A stretch of DNA of 38,163 nt from Amanita rubescens (Eukaryota; Basidiomycota; Agaricomycetes; Agaricales; Amanitaceae), in assembly GCA_015039365.1 (NCBI GenBank), contig WION01000514.1, positions 1 to 38,163 of the forward strand, given 5' to 3'. How positions within the stretch are numbered: the stretch's first letter is position 1; each line of letters starts with the position of its first letter. This document shows, in pieces, positions 1-10,100 of this stretch. Below the pieces are notes generated by a model, which ran no database searches, was not told the origin of the DNA, and worked only from the letters and a program-made list of their open reading frames with translations. The position numbers and the translations under genes were made by a program.

Positions 1-1795
1 GTGAAGGTTTGGCACCTCAGTTGAGGCATCCCACACCCACACAGACCCGTCGTATGCTCCGGAGACGATGCGTGTACCATCAGCAGAGAAGGTGACGGAA
101 GTGATGGTACCCGAGGCGCCGTTAGGAGCGAAGGGGTTTGTATCGGTGTGGCCATGATCGAGTACCTTCAGCTTAGCCCCAGTTGAGGCATCCCACACCT
201 GCACAGACCGACCCGTGGATGCAGAGGCAATGTACATGCCATCAGCAGAGAAGGCGACGGAGGAGACAGTCGCATAAGCATTGAGCAACTTCAGTTTGGC
301 CCCAGTCGCAGCATCCCACATCCGCACAGACTTGTCGTCTGAGCCAGAGATGATGCGTGTGCCATCAGTGGAGAAGGCAATAGAATTGACATCATCGGTG
401 TGGCCATTGAGCACCTTCAGCTCAGCCCCAGTCAAGGCATCCCACACCTTCAAAGACCGGTCACCTGAGCCAGAGGCAATGCGCGTGCCATCAGCAGAGA
501 AGGCAACGGAATAGATGGCCCCGGTGTGGCCATTGAGCAACTTCAGTTCGGCCCCAGTCGAGGCATCCCACACCCGCACAGACTTGTCACCTGAGCCAGA
601 GACGATATGTGTGCCATCAGCAGAGAAGGCGACGGAATAGACGGTCTCAGTGTGGCCCTTGAGCACCTTCAGCTCAGCTCCAGTCAAGGCATCCCACACC
701 CGCACAGACCGGTCTCTTGAGCCAGAGACGATGAGTTTGCCATCAGCGGAGTAGGCGACGGAATAGACGGTCCAGCTGTGGCCATTGAGAACCTTCAGCT
801 CAGCTCCGGTCAAGGCATCCCACACCCGCACAGAGTCGTCGTGTGAGCCGGAGACAACACATTTACCATCAACGGAGAAGGCGACGGAATAGACAATACT
901 GGCGTGGCCATTGAGCACCGTCAGCTTAGCCCCAGTCGATGCATCCCACACCCGCATGGACCTGTCTTCGGAGCCAGAGAAGATACGTGTACCATCAGCA
1001 GAGAAGGCAACCGAATAGACGACCCTGGTGTGGCCCTTGAGCACCTTTAGCTTAGCCCCAGTCAGGGCATCCCACACCCGCACAGAATGGTCACTTGAGC
1101 CAGAGATGATGCGTGTGCCATCAGCGGAGAAGGCGACGGAATTAACATCACCATTGTGGCCCTCGAGCACCTTCAGCTCAGCTCCAGTCAAGGCATCCCA
1201 CACCCGCACAGAGGCACCACGTGAGCCAGAGGCAATGTGTTTACTGTCAGCAGAGAAGGCAACGGAATAGATGGGCCCGGTGTGGCCATTGAGTAACTTC
1301 AGTTCTGCCCCAGTCGAGGCATCCCACACCCGCACAGACTTGTCGTCTGAGCCAGAGACGATGAGTTTGCCATCAGCGGAGGAGGCGACAGAATAGACGG
1401 TCCCGGTGTGGCCATTGAGAACCTTCAGCTCAGCCCCAGTCAAGGCATCCCACACCCGCACAGACCGGTCTTCTGAGCCGGAGATGACGCGTGTGCCATC
1501 AGCAGAGAAGGTGGCGGAATAGATGGATTCAGTGTGGCCATAGAGCGCCTTCAGCTTAGCCCCAGTCGAGGCATCCCACACCTCCAAGGAGTGGGTTGAG
1601 CTAGAGACGATGTACATGCCATCAGCAGAAAAGGCAACGGAACGGATAAAAGCGGGGTGGGAGTCCCTGAGCCCCCTCAGTTCAGCCCCAGTTGAGGCAT
1701 CCCACACTTGCACTCCGTTGTCGTATGAGCCAGAGACAATGCGCGTGCCGTCAGCAGAGACGGCGACAGATTGAATAGAACTTTCGGTTTGTATA
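1..1795 (-). repeat. WD40 repeat tract, at least 14 units of 126 bp
   Basis: The motif for V-R-V-W-D-A recurs near 25, 185, 311, 437, 563, 689, 815, 941, 1067, 1193, 1319, 1445, 1571 and 1697, so most units are exactly 42 codons. The unit after the one at 185 carries an extra loop rich in N, P and G, which makes that interval about 158 bp. The backbone (SVAFSADGTRI-SGS-D-S-VRVWDA-TGAELKVL-GHT) is nearly invariant. Variation concentrates on the residue after SGS (D, E, G, R, H, S), the residue two further on, and the residues after GHT. The array continues past the left edge. This extent is the WD part of the NLR gene, not a separate gene. Confidence 0.93.
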
Positions 1796-4733
1796 ACCGC
1801 CAGTGACACATCACTAGCCGTCCTATGAGTGAAAGAAGGGATGTGAGGGAACTGATCTCTCCACTGTTGAGAGAGAGTGGACCCTGTTGACCAGGTCGCT
1901 AATGCTGAGATGTACAGGTGCGGTGTGGACAAAGCAGGTGGATGTGCAACAAAGTAAGTGGCGAAATTGGCTGCTTCCGCAATGTTGGCAGCAAGCTTGG
2001 ATTCTGCGTTCGCGTTCTGATTGACCAAACGTTGGAAATTGTGAATCCAAACTGATAGTATTCTCACCTTCAAGACCCACCCACGCGCAGATTGGAGGAT
2101 TCTGGTACACTGACCGCTGGATCCAAGTAGGTTCATCGCCTCAATCCAGAAGAGAATCCGGATACGAAGAAAGTCCGTGATACGATCGCAGAGATTCGAC
2201 TTGTCATCGGCCTCCGTTTCATCGGTCAGGGCCAAATGATGAGCCCAGTGCCGAGAGGCGTACCTCAGGATGGCATTGATATTAGTGTCAACCCGGTGCG
2301 TCAGTTCTGGGTCCTCAGAATCGAGAACGAATGACGATGGTATGTCACCTATATTGAAACGTAGCAACTTCAACATGAAATCGAAGCAATGGTTTGTGAG
2401 GAGAGCGTGGTGGTGGGGCTGGATTGACATGGAAATCCGACGACCATCAAGCTCGAATGTCGATCGTGTCTGACTGAAGATGAAGTCGGGAAATGATGCG
2501 TGGTACCAAAGAACCTGGTCATCTTTGCAATAGAGAACCGCGTGAAGTTCATTCAACACCGTGATCGCAGTTTCATCTGATTCAGAGAGGAGGGTAGCAG
2601 CAAGAGATGTCGATGTGCGTTCAAATGTACAGAGGAAGGTATGAAGGATGCGCAGACGAGAGTCGAAGAGGTCGTCGTCAAGGCCAGAAAATGCGTCACG
2701 CAGGATTTGCTGATATAACTCGTCAATGAGTAATGGTCTCCGTGTACCACTTGCTGAAAATGATTGCCGGACGTGCAGTTTTCGCAGTAGCTTGCACTGC
2801 TCGTCTACCGTGATCAGTGGACGTGGTGTCAAATACCTCACGATGGTTGCGGCGGAAATAAACAGACCGTCCGCCAGTCGTGCCGTGGTCTCCAACTCTG
2901 GCTTTCCCGCAAAGTTCGGAAGCTTGACGTGCAGGTATTTGGTGATATCTGATTCTATATGCTCAATCGGCACGTCTTGCAGGCGACAGACGGCGTTGGA
3001 CGAGAAAGACTTGCAGAGTTCGACGACATGAGGGTCTGGTCGGCTTGTGATAAGAAATTTGAGTCCTCGGAGGGGATGTCGGTTAATTGTCCTGAGTATG
3101 TCTTGAAGAAACTTGGACCCTCCAACGGCTTCGATCTCGTCCAATGCATCAACGATGATGAGGTAAGGTGGGAGCTCTGTATGACGTTGGGGTTTGGACT
3201 TCTCCCATGGGCCAATAAAGAGGTTCTCCATCTGCTCGGTCAACTTGTCGGCCGAGTCGAACTTGTCTGATTCATGCAAAGCGTGTGCGTACGATCTCGA
3301 CTTTCGAGCGAGCTGGTATACAAGGGTGGGTATAATATGGACTTGTCGTCTTGTCTCTTCAAATTGGCGGGAACAAAAAAAGGTGCCGCCCAAGACGGTA
3401 TGTCGTCCCGTATGTTCTTTCTTCTCAAGCCCATCGAAGTGCTGGGCAATGGTATATGCGATTGTTGTCTTGCCAGAGCCAGCTTGACCGGTCAGCCAGA
3501 ATACAGGCGGGCAGTCCGCCGAGATGGCCTCGGCCCATGTGATTACATCCTTGAGAATCTGCTCGCGCGTTCCTTCGGTGCATGGGTCGCGGGTCACTGT
3601 CCCCCCGCCCCCCAAGTCAGCGTTGTAGATCGCCTTCCGAGCGCGCATATGGTCAAGCTGCGATAGCTAATGGATGATTAGCACTCGTCCTAGTAGAAGA
3701 TTGTGATGTTTACTTTGATCTCAGAGTGTATATCATCCACCTTTCTCTCGGTGGTCCAGGCGATGTCGAGCTGGATGCGACGAGTGAGCAAGTTGGTAAT
3801 CTGTTAGGAAGTTCAATAGGGTTGACCTGGAAAGTCTTCCTAGCCTCGTCAATCCGTTTGAATGCATCCTCTATGGTGCTCCTGTCTGCTTCGTTCTCCA
3901 ATAATTGTCTAAGTGTTCCTTTCGATGCCATTTGCTCTAGCTTGCGGATTTCATCCCGGAGGATCCTGCGCATATTGGTTTAGTAATGTCTACGATTTTG
4001 TTATGTGAATGGCTTACTCGGCAAAGGCCATCATTCGTGGTTTTGCAGAGTCAGGGATACCTTCGTCCACGGCCTTATTCACGGCAAGGAGTCTTTCAGC
4101 AGTCTGAATGATGATTTCTTCAAGGGTGTCCTTGTTGTCTTTAACCGCCTGAGGCAGAGAATGAGTGAGTGTGTGGTAGACAGGCTGACAATGTACATTT
4201 TTTATGTCGATGATGGCGTTAGCAGCGGCAACAGGCGCCTTTGCCAGGGTTCCACCGAGACATCCCTCGACCTTCTTGAGCAACATTTCCATGCCAGTCC
4301 AAGCGATTGCGAGTATATCTTTGGCCGAGTAGGAGTTTTGCGCTTGAGAATACACCGAAAGCGCATGTGGGTGCGTCTCGGGAAAGGCTGTTCCTGAGAT
4401 GGCGGGTGTTGGGGAGATGGATGTTGAACCACATGGGGTAGAAGTCGAAATACGGCTTGTTTCGCCGTCGTCACGCCCTTTGAGACGTATCCGAGGTCAA
4501 TTGAAAGTTCGGCGTCTTGTAATCTCACCTTGACCCAACAGATCTGGAACGCTCGTATACAAAGGAGGTGGAGATCTTCTTGTTGAGTCGGATACAATAC
4601 ACTGACTTGAAGTCGTCGACTTTGCAATTACTGCATTAGAGGCAGAAACCGGACTCGTGACTGATTTGGGTGTCTTAACCCATCCTCGAAATGCTTTTAG
4701 GAACGTCTTCGACGAGGGTCGATGATCGGCCAT
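1..4733 (-). CDS. NACHT-WD40 (NLR-like) protein, 3' end beyond window
   Basis: STAND-type signalling NTPase of the fungal NLR kind. In animals and fungi such proteins sense non-self and act in the cytoplasm; the ligand here is unknown. My exons, all in phase: 4529-4733 (ATG GCC GAT start), 4197-4393, 4018-4148, 3827-3965, 3714-3770, and 3666 leftwards to the edge, giving about 1465 residues without a stop. Introns are 47-56 nt except a first one of about 135 nt, which might hide another exon. A helical N-terminal region (residues ~70-240) is followed by NACHT with Walker A GSGKTT (~306), the LGGTFFCSRQ strand and Walker B LIIVDALDEI (~410). WD40 units start near residue 868. No N-terminal effector domain (HET, lipase or similar) is recognisable. 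The NACHT core has no break, so the gene looks functional. The first exon is the least certain. Confidence 0.88.
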
Positions 4734-4844
4734 GAGAGCGAGCGGTTGGCACGTGGACCCCTGATACCGGCCCCGTCATGACATTCTCCACGTAGAACAT
4801 CAAGCTTTCCCCTCCCCCGGTTAACGACCACCAGCTCAGACAAT

Positions 4845-5244
4845 ATGCTGTGGACGAGCACGATTGAGAAACTTATGAAGAGCGAGCGCAAGGGGCGAAG
4901 GAGAGGGAGACGAAAAGGGCACGCGAACGTGTGGTCACAATTTGAGGTCAAGTGCGAGGTTGCGAGAGGGAGAGGCCAATATGGTGGAAGCGAGCTGCGC
5001 TCGGAGCTTGAATGGACTCAAATTCCACCTGTCACGCCCACTCGGCTTATTCACCAAGGTCCCATAGCTGTGGAGGAACTGGATTTGTTCAAGCAGCTTT
5101 TCTCCATAGACAGAGACCCTCAGTGGTATGAGTTAGGTGTGTGTATCGTTTGCGTTTCTAGTATATGTTGCTTACATGCATATCCAGCGTAATGAATATT
5201 ACTTTGCGAAAAGCCTCAGTGTTCACGATTGGCGCATAGCTTAA
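4845..5244 (+). CDS. Possible chimeric small gene formed at a duplication junction
   Basis: An ATG at 4845 opens a frame of 98 codons to 5138. A GTGTGT donor and a TATCCAG acceptor then lead to 5188-5244, giving 116 residues. The first ~65 residues are basic and of no recognised family (R/K/G-rich). From 5041 the frame enters the duplicated block and matches the last exons of the unrecognised gene at 22.6-23.2 kb (RLIHQGP, AVEELDLFKQL, SIDRDP, WYELG). The final exon encodes a C-terminus ending in HDWRIA, which differs from that of the right-hand copy. I see an in-frame fusion of local sequence to a duplicated gene tail. Whether it is expressed or only a remnant cannot be told from sequence. 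Confidence 0.35.
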
Positions 5245-5573
5245 ACCGCTTGATTCCTTCTCGCCTGACGTGTGATTCAAAGGTGTGGGGGTTTCGATGA
5301 GGTTGTCCACTGTTAACAGATGTCGTGATAGTATACTGGCAGCGTGGGTCAATGAGGATCGAGAGGTTAGATTAGCCTAGACATGAAATCGCGCGAGGCA
5401 ATGGAAATGACCGAATGCTACACTTTATTTGACCATAAATTTTGGAGTTCGATTTAAAATCTTTTCCGAAGTGCCCGTGGTACCGCACTTCTGGTAAGCG
5501 CAGCGCACCGATTGTCGTTGCCACCAGCAATGTCAGAAAACGGGTACATAGGGAATTTAGATTGCTCACCAAC

Positions 5574-5691
5574 ATCCACGGCCATAGGACTCTGAAAGCA
5601 CCGCATCCCGTTCGATCTGCGCAGTCAACCAGAGTGCCGCCTAGTTAGTACCACGGTGGGGGACCACGCGGGAATCCTGGGTGCTGTGGTT
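5574..5691 (+). rRNA. 5S ribosomal RNA, left copy
   Basis: The 118-nt stretch has the familiar fungal 5S layout: an ATCCACGGCCATAGG start, the internal control region around AAAGCACCGCATCCCG and GATCTG, the ACCAGAGTGCCGCC segment, and the GTACCACGGTGGGGGACCAC and GGGTGCTGTGGT 3' end. The two ends pair (CCACGGC with GCTGTGG). It differs from the copy at 23740 by one visible base (CCGTTCGATC here, CCGTCCGATC there); the right copy carries the usual form. It would be transcribed by RNA polymerase III from the internal promoter. It sits inside the segmental duplication, so it is a dispersed 5S gene. Confidence 0.95.
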
Positions 5692-5696
5692 TTTTT
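5690..5696 (+). terminator. RNA polymerase III oligo-T terminator of left 5S gene
   Basis: Seven Ts immediately follow the 5S 3' end, the normal Pol III stop signal. Confidence 0.85.
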
Positions 5697-6109
5697 CTTT
5701 CTCCGATCCTATATCTAAGTTGTCGCTATATAGCAATAGGATCTTTTTCTTTTCTCGTGCGCAAAACGCTAATATACAGCTACGCACGCCGATAGCCCGG
5801 GCATATTTTAGAAATCATGCCATAAAACGCCACAAATGTTGAGACGTCGAGCGGGGCAACCGTTCCTTGACGTACCCTGCCGTTGGGTTGGAACAACTGC
5901 CAACGACCGCACATATACTGATTAATGAGTTTCTCGTGGTCAAAAGCGCCGTTGTGATACAAATGCCATCATTCTCCCAAGTTCCAACCTCTATTCTTTT
6001 CCATAGTCTTGATAATACAACATCATCAGGTTCGAGCCGTTATCAGTAACAGCATGCAGTTCCTAATAATCATTGATACAGTACGAGTGAACAACATATA
6101 AATATACGT

Positions 6110-6540
6110 GTTTCATAGCTTGGTAGATGCGGGTCCCGAGTCCCGACTCGATGTCCTTGAATATGTCATTGAAGTTCCGATGAAGTTCTATTTCACGAGT
6201 TACCTAACATCACGGTCAGCTTCGTCGGGGTGAATGGATATATCATGAAAAATACTTACACCATGTTCGTCATGCTTCACAAATGCCCTATGCAAACGAC
6301 CAGGTGGACCACCTCGCGTCTCGTCGCCTTCGTACACCAGCAGCATCCGCTTTGGGTCCGCATCGCCATCTTCTGGGGGAAAATGCTTTGGATTGAAGGA
6401 CAACTTGCCAAATGCTCCTCGAGATAGCCTCTCCACCTTCTCACGCTGGCTTTGGGTATTGATGCCTCTCGGGAGGATATCTGATACTTAGAGGATATAG
6501 TATTGCGGAGGGATTAATGTGATTTCCTTTCTGTGGAATT
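6110..6540 (-). pseudogene. Truncated Nudix hydrolase gene (3' fragment)
   Basis: This copies the last two exons of the Nudix gene at 24276-25392. Exon 4 is present from 6540 to 6260 and exon 5 from 6203 downwards. The upstream exons with the Nudix box are absent because the duplication ends at 6540. A 3-nt deletion plus a substitution near 6487-6492 puts a TAA directly after the codons for PPQYYIL, where the intact copy reads on with YTLSD. The last exon also carries a 3-nt and a 7-nt insertion relative to the intact copy. It is non-functional as a hydrolase, since catalytic motif, start and frame are all lost. Confidence 0.88.
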
Positions 6541-6771
6541 TAACGGTGATCACCCAACTCTGACACTGCCAGTCACATGACTCCAAATATGGAATGTCAA
6601 TGAAAAGAGCTACACATTGTTGTCTTCATATCTCAAAAACTACTTCTAGGGTTGATATGCCATATATGTACATTAGCTTTCAACTGCTATATTCACTTCT
6701 GGGAAAAAAATGGTTCTTTGTTAAACATATATAGGTATAAGATCCACATTAATGCATACCATATCTTGGCT
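6541..6771. other. Spacer between duplication end and GTPase stop codon
   Basis: AT-rich sequence with no ORF. It would hold the 3' UTR of the minus-strand GTPase gene, whose stop codon is at 6772-6774. I saw no clear polyadenylation signal. Confidence 0.4.
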
Positions 6772-7105
6772 CTACTCAATGTGAGTCACTTGACTATAGA
6801 GTAACGTGACAAAATCTTGAACACCAGAGCCCATAAAGTTAGGAGTAATGTCAGTCTTCAGCTTCTGAACATAGCCTTTTTGCTTGTATTGATCCAAGGC
6901 CTCCATGATTGATGGCAGAAGTGGTTTATTGATCCAAAATGATATCTTTGCAATGATAATAATTGCTTGAAAGTTTAAGCATAAATCCAGTAAAAGTGAA
7001 AGGAGTAATTTACAAACTAAGATTTGGAAATCAGTAGGCTTGTTGAAATAGGATCAGTTGTGTACTACACAAAAAAAACAACAGAAAGACCTTGAAAGCA
7101 AAATT
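6772..7105 (-). other. Terminal exons of the GTPase gene, beyond the retrotransposon
   Basis: Acceptor TTGCAAAG precedes a 174-nt exon (6945 to 6772) encoding 57 residues and a stop. The peptide is protein-like, starting ISFWINKPLLPSIMEALDQY and containing TPNFMGSGVQDFV. Upstream on the same strand a TTT microexon (7014-7016) lies between CAAATCTTAG and GTAAAT. A 15-nt candidate exon (7091-7105, encoding NFAFK) lies between CAACAACAG and a weak GTCTTT donor. The introns are 68 and 74 nt. The phase (0) agrees with the rest of the gene. This piece would be unexplained without the gene on the other side of the element. Confidence 0.65.
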
Positions 7106-10100
7106 CTGTTGTTGCTTGTATCCAAAGATGGAGAAAAGCTCATGCTAATCATGAGATAGAGTAAAACATCTCAGTAGTACATAGTGTTACAACACGGTAC
7201 GGACTCCCGCATTATGATTACATGACACGTCGGACATGTTTATTTCCTTTTATCTTACCTTACTTGTCGCTCCCCTTATGCTCGATTCATACGGACTAAC
7301 TCGTTCCCTTTATTATACCATCCCTTGTTCCACATATGATGCCGTCTTTATACTTACTTTCGTACTTACCTTTATACATTAATTAGTACGTCTCATTGTA
7401 CTTGCTAGTATAAGTACCGCATGTATTCTAGAGTCGAACCCTAAGTTCGACTTAGCTGTTTATTGTCGTCTGACAATATAACCTTGCTCTTAAACTCATC
7501 TACCACAATCGTCCTCAGATCCTAAGTCAACGTCTTGACTTAGTATTGAACTTATAATCTTAACGTTTGACTTAAGACTTGTAATCGTGACTAGAGTTGC
7601 CGTTGCAACTTAGGTTGAGATTAACGAGTTCGTAACAATTAAGTCGAACTTATCAATAAGCCTGAACATCGATTCATTGGCATTTGATAACACACACTTC
7701 GACGAACTTCCGGAAAGCCAGCCCGTAGGTTACTGGCCACGTTGTCAAAACGGATTGGAGAGCTCCACCAAATAGAGCTACACGAGATCGTAAAGGGAAC
7801 TACGTTCTTGACGGATACTACGTCAGACTAAACGGTGCAAAACGAATCTGGGAAGATACAGGAGGGAATCCAGTAAAAGAACAAGAATTCTGGATACCAC
7901 AAAAAGAAACTAGACCTCCGAATGAATCATACTATTACTTCGCAGATCTATATCTTCAGGAACAACACATCAGATTCGATCACCTCACAGAACGTTGGAT
8001 AGCATCCGAGACACAAGACTTTGTCCCTAACGAATACTTCAACACCCCTACTTGGATAAAAGGGACTGTTGATGCTCTACCGGAAAACTTAAGACCGAAA
8101 ACTCTCCTTTCCATACAGACAACTACAAAAGGCAAAAAGAAAGCAAATTTTGGCCTAAACGATAGTGAATCCGAGAAAGAAGAAGAAACAGATCAAAAAC
8201 CCGATCTATCTCTTGATTTTCTCAGTGACCTTTCAGTTGGAACGACACCAACACCTGCCCAACAACCGACCAATCCCGAACCAGGTCCTTCGAACCCTAA
8301 AGAAGAAAAGGACGAAGAAGACCCGTTTGACTCTGACAAAATCGAAGTAGACGAACTTAAACCCGATCCAACTCCACCACGCAGAGATCCATCACCCCCA
8401 CCATCACCAAGAATGTCTGGAGGAAGTACAGACCCTATACCCAACCCACGAACCCCTAGTCTCATCGGAGATCTCCCTGAATTTAAAGGGAAGCGAAAGG
8501 ATGCCAATACGTTCATAGAAGATATCGAAATCTTCTTTGACATGAATCCTGAACGGATGAATACAGACCGTTTAAAGATCCTTGCTGCCCTGAACAAGAT
8601 CTCAGATGGAGCTAGACAGTGGAAAAAGAATAAATTAGCGGAGTTACGAAAATCACGCGCTACCGTTGAAGGAGGCGTCACAAGACCCGCTTTATTCGAT
8701 GACTGGGAAGCATTCAAACTGTCATTCTTGACAGATTGGGGAGAAGTTGATCCAAGCGGAAATGCATACACGAAAATTCTCAATCTACAGAACAGATCGT
8801 CCATGAAAGGAAAGAAACAGATGACCTTGCCTAATTACGTCAATCAGTTCAAGGAACAAATCACGAAAGCAGGAATCGAAGGAGAAGCAGCATTCCATAT
8901 GTTCGGAAAAGGACTTACAGCACCCGAGTTCGAAAAAGCAATGCTCATGAACCCAAAAACATTACAAGATTGGTACGACATTGCTATCAAACTCGACAAT
9001 ATCCGAACCCGTTCATACGCTTATTCCCCCCGATCTGGAAATGGTCATTCATCATCCTCTCATAACGACGAATCATGGGCTATGCAGATCGATCATAAAA
9101 TTCTAGAACAAGAAGAAGACCCAGAACTAGAACTTATGATCAGATCTATGTCCAAAGAAGAAAGAGAACGCTACATCAAAGACGGTTTATGTTTTATCTG
9201 CGGAATCAAAGGACACATGTCAGGGCAATGCCCGAAGAAGAAAAGAAACAAAGGGAAAGGCCGATTTAAAGGAGGGAGGAAAAGAGGATTCACGCCCAAA
9301 CGTCACATTCGAGCCACATCAAATGATGGTGACGGAAATTGGGAAGAAGAAGAAGTCCGAGAGTCTAAACCAAATTACACCAAGAACATCCGAGCGCTGA
9401 TGAAAGGGATGTCAACCGACGAAAAGAATGATCTATTATTATCTCTTGCCGATGATAACGAGGATTTTTGACAGTGGGACTCATGACAGTGGATGAAGTC
9501 TCAGACACACCAGATTCAACTCTCGATATATCTCATGTAACAGTACAATCTATTTCGAAACGAAGATTATCTGTCCCTATCAAAGTTGAAACTGAAAACA
9601 ACACTGAAAACCTCGTTGCCCTTGTCGACTGCGGAGCCGAAGGGGTATTTATCGACAAAAGGATAGCACACAAATGGAGAAAACGAAAAACTCTACGACC
9701 AATTAGAGTTTATAACGTCGATGGCACCATAAACAAAGAAGGAGAAATTGATGAACAATGTCTAATCACCTTCGAAATGAACGGAAAACGCATGACAGAA
9801 TGGTTTTACGTATCAGCAATAGGAAAACAAACGGTTATACTGGGGCTTCCTTGGTTAGAGAAGCATAACCCTGACGTAAATTGGAGAGAAAAGACTCTAG
9901 AGTTCCGAGACTCTGAACAGGACAAAATCAAGGCATCACTTCGGAGCATCTGTCAACAGATTGACAGAATAGCTATGCCTGAATGGGAAGAAAATCTCGT
10001 CATCGGATATTTGATGTCACACAAAGGATCACAGACGACAGATCACAGATGGAACACGCATACATTTGAGGATATAGGAAGCTGGTCAGAAGACGAATAC

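Larger units (their letters stand above)
5041..6540. repeat. Segmental duplication, left copy
   Basis: This copy aligns with 22990-24696 in the same orientation. Identity begins at CTCGGCTTATTC and ends at CTGTGGAATT in both. Most of it is highly similar by eye, including long non-coding stretches (5430-6200 against 23585-24350). The part between about 5220 and 5420 differs and is longer in the right copy. It holds the tail of an unrecognised gene, a 5S rRNA gene and a 3' fragment of a Nudix gene. The two copies are direct repeats about 18 kb apart, bracketing the GTPase gene and the retrotransposon. Confidence 0.93.

Noticed and set aside
1823..2110. Minus-strand ORF in a different frame from the NLR
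   Set aside because: The NLR frame (codons starting at positions divisible by three) is open and conserved across this part; this one is a shadow.
3801..3826. 26-nt intron in the NLR gene
   Set aside because: The same donor with the next acceptor gives a normal 56-nt intron and keeps the frame into LDIAWTTERKVDD.
8193..8804. 203-codon minus-strand ORF within gag
   Set aside because: Antisense shadow of the acidic, proline-rich Gag region; S/G/L-rich composition and no family features.
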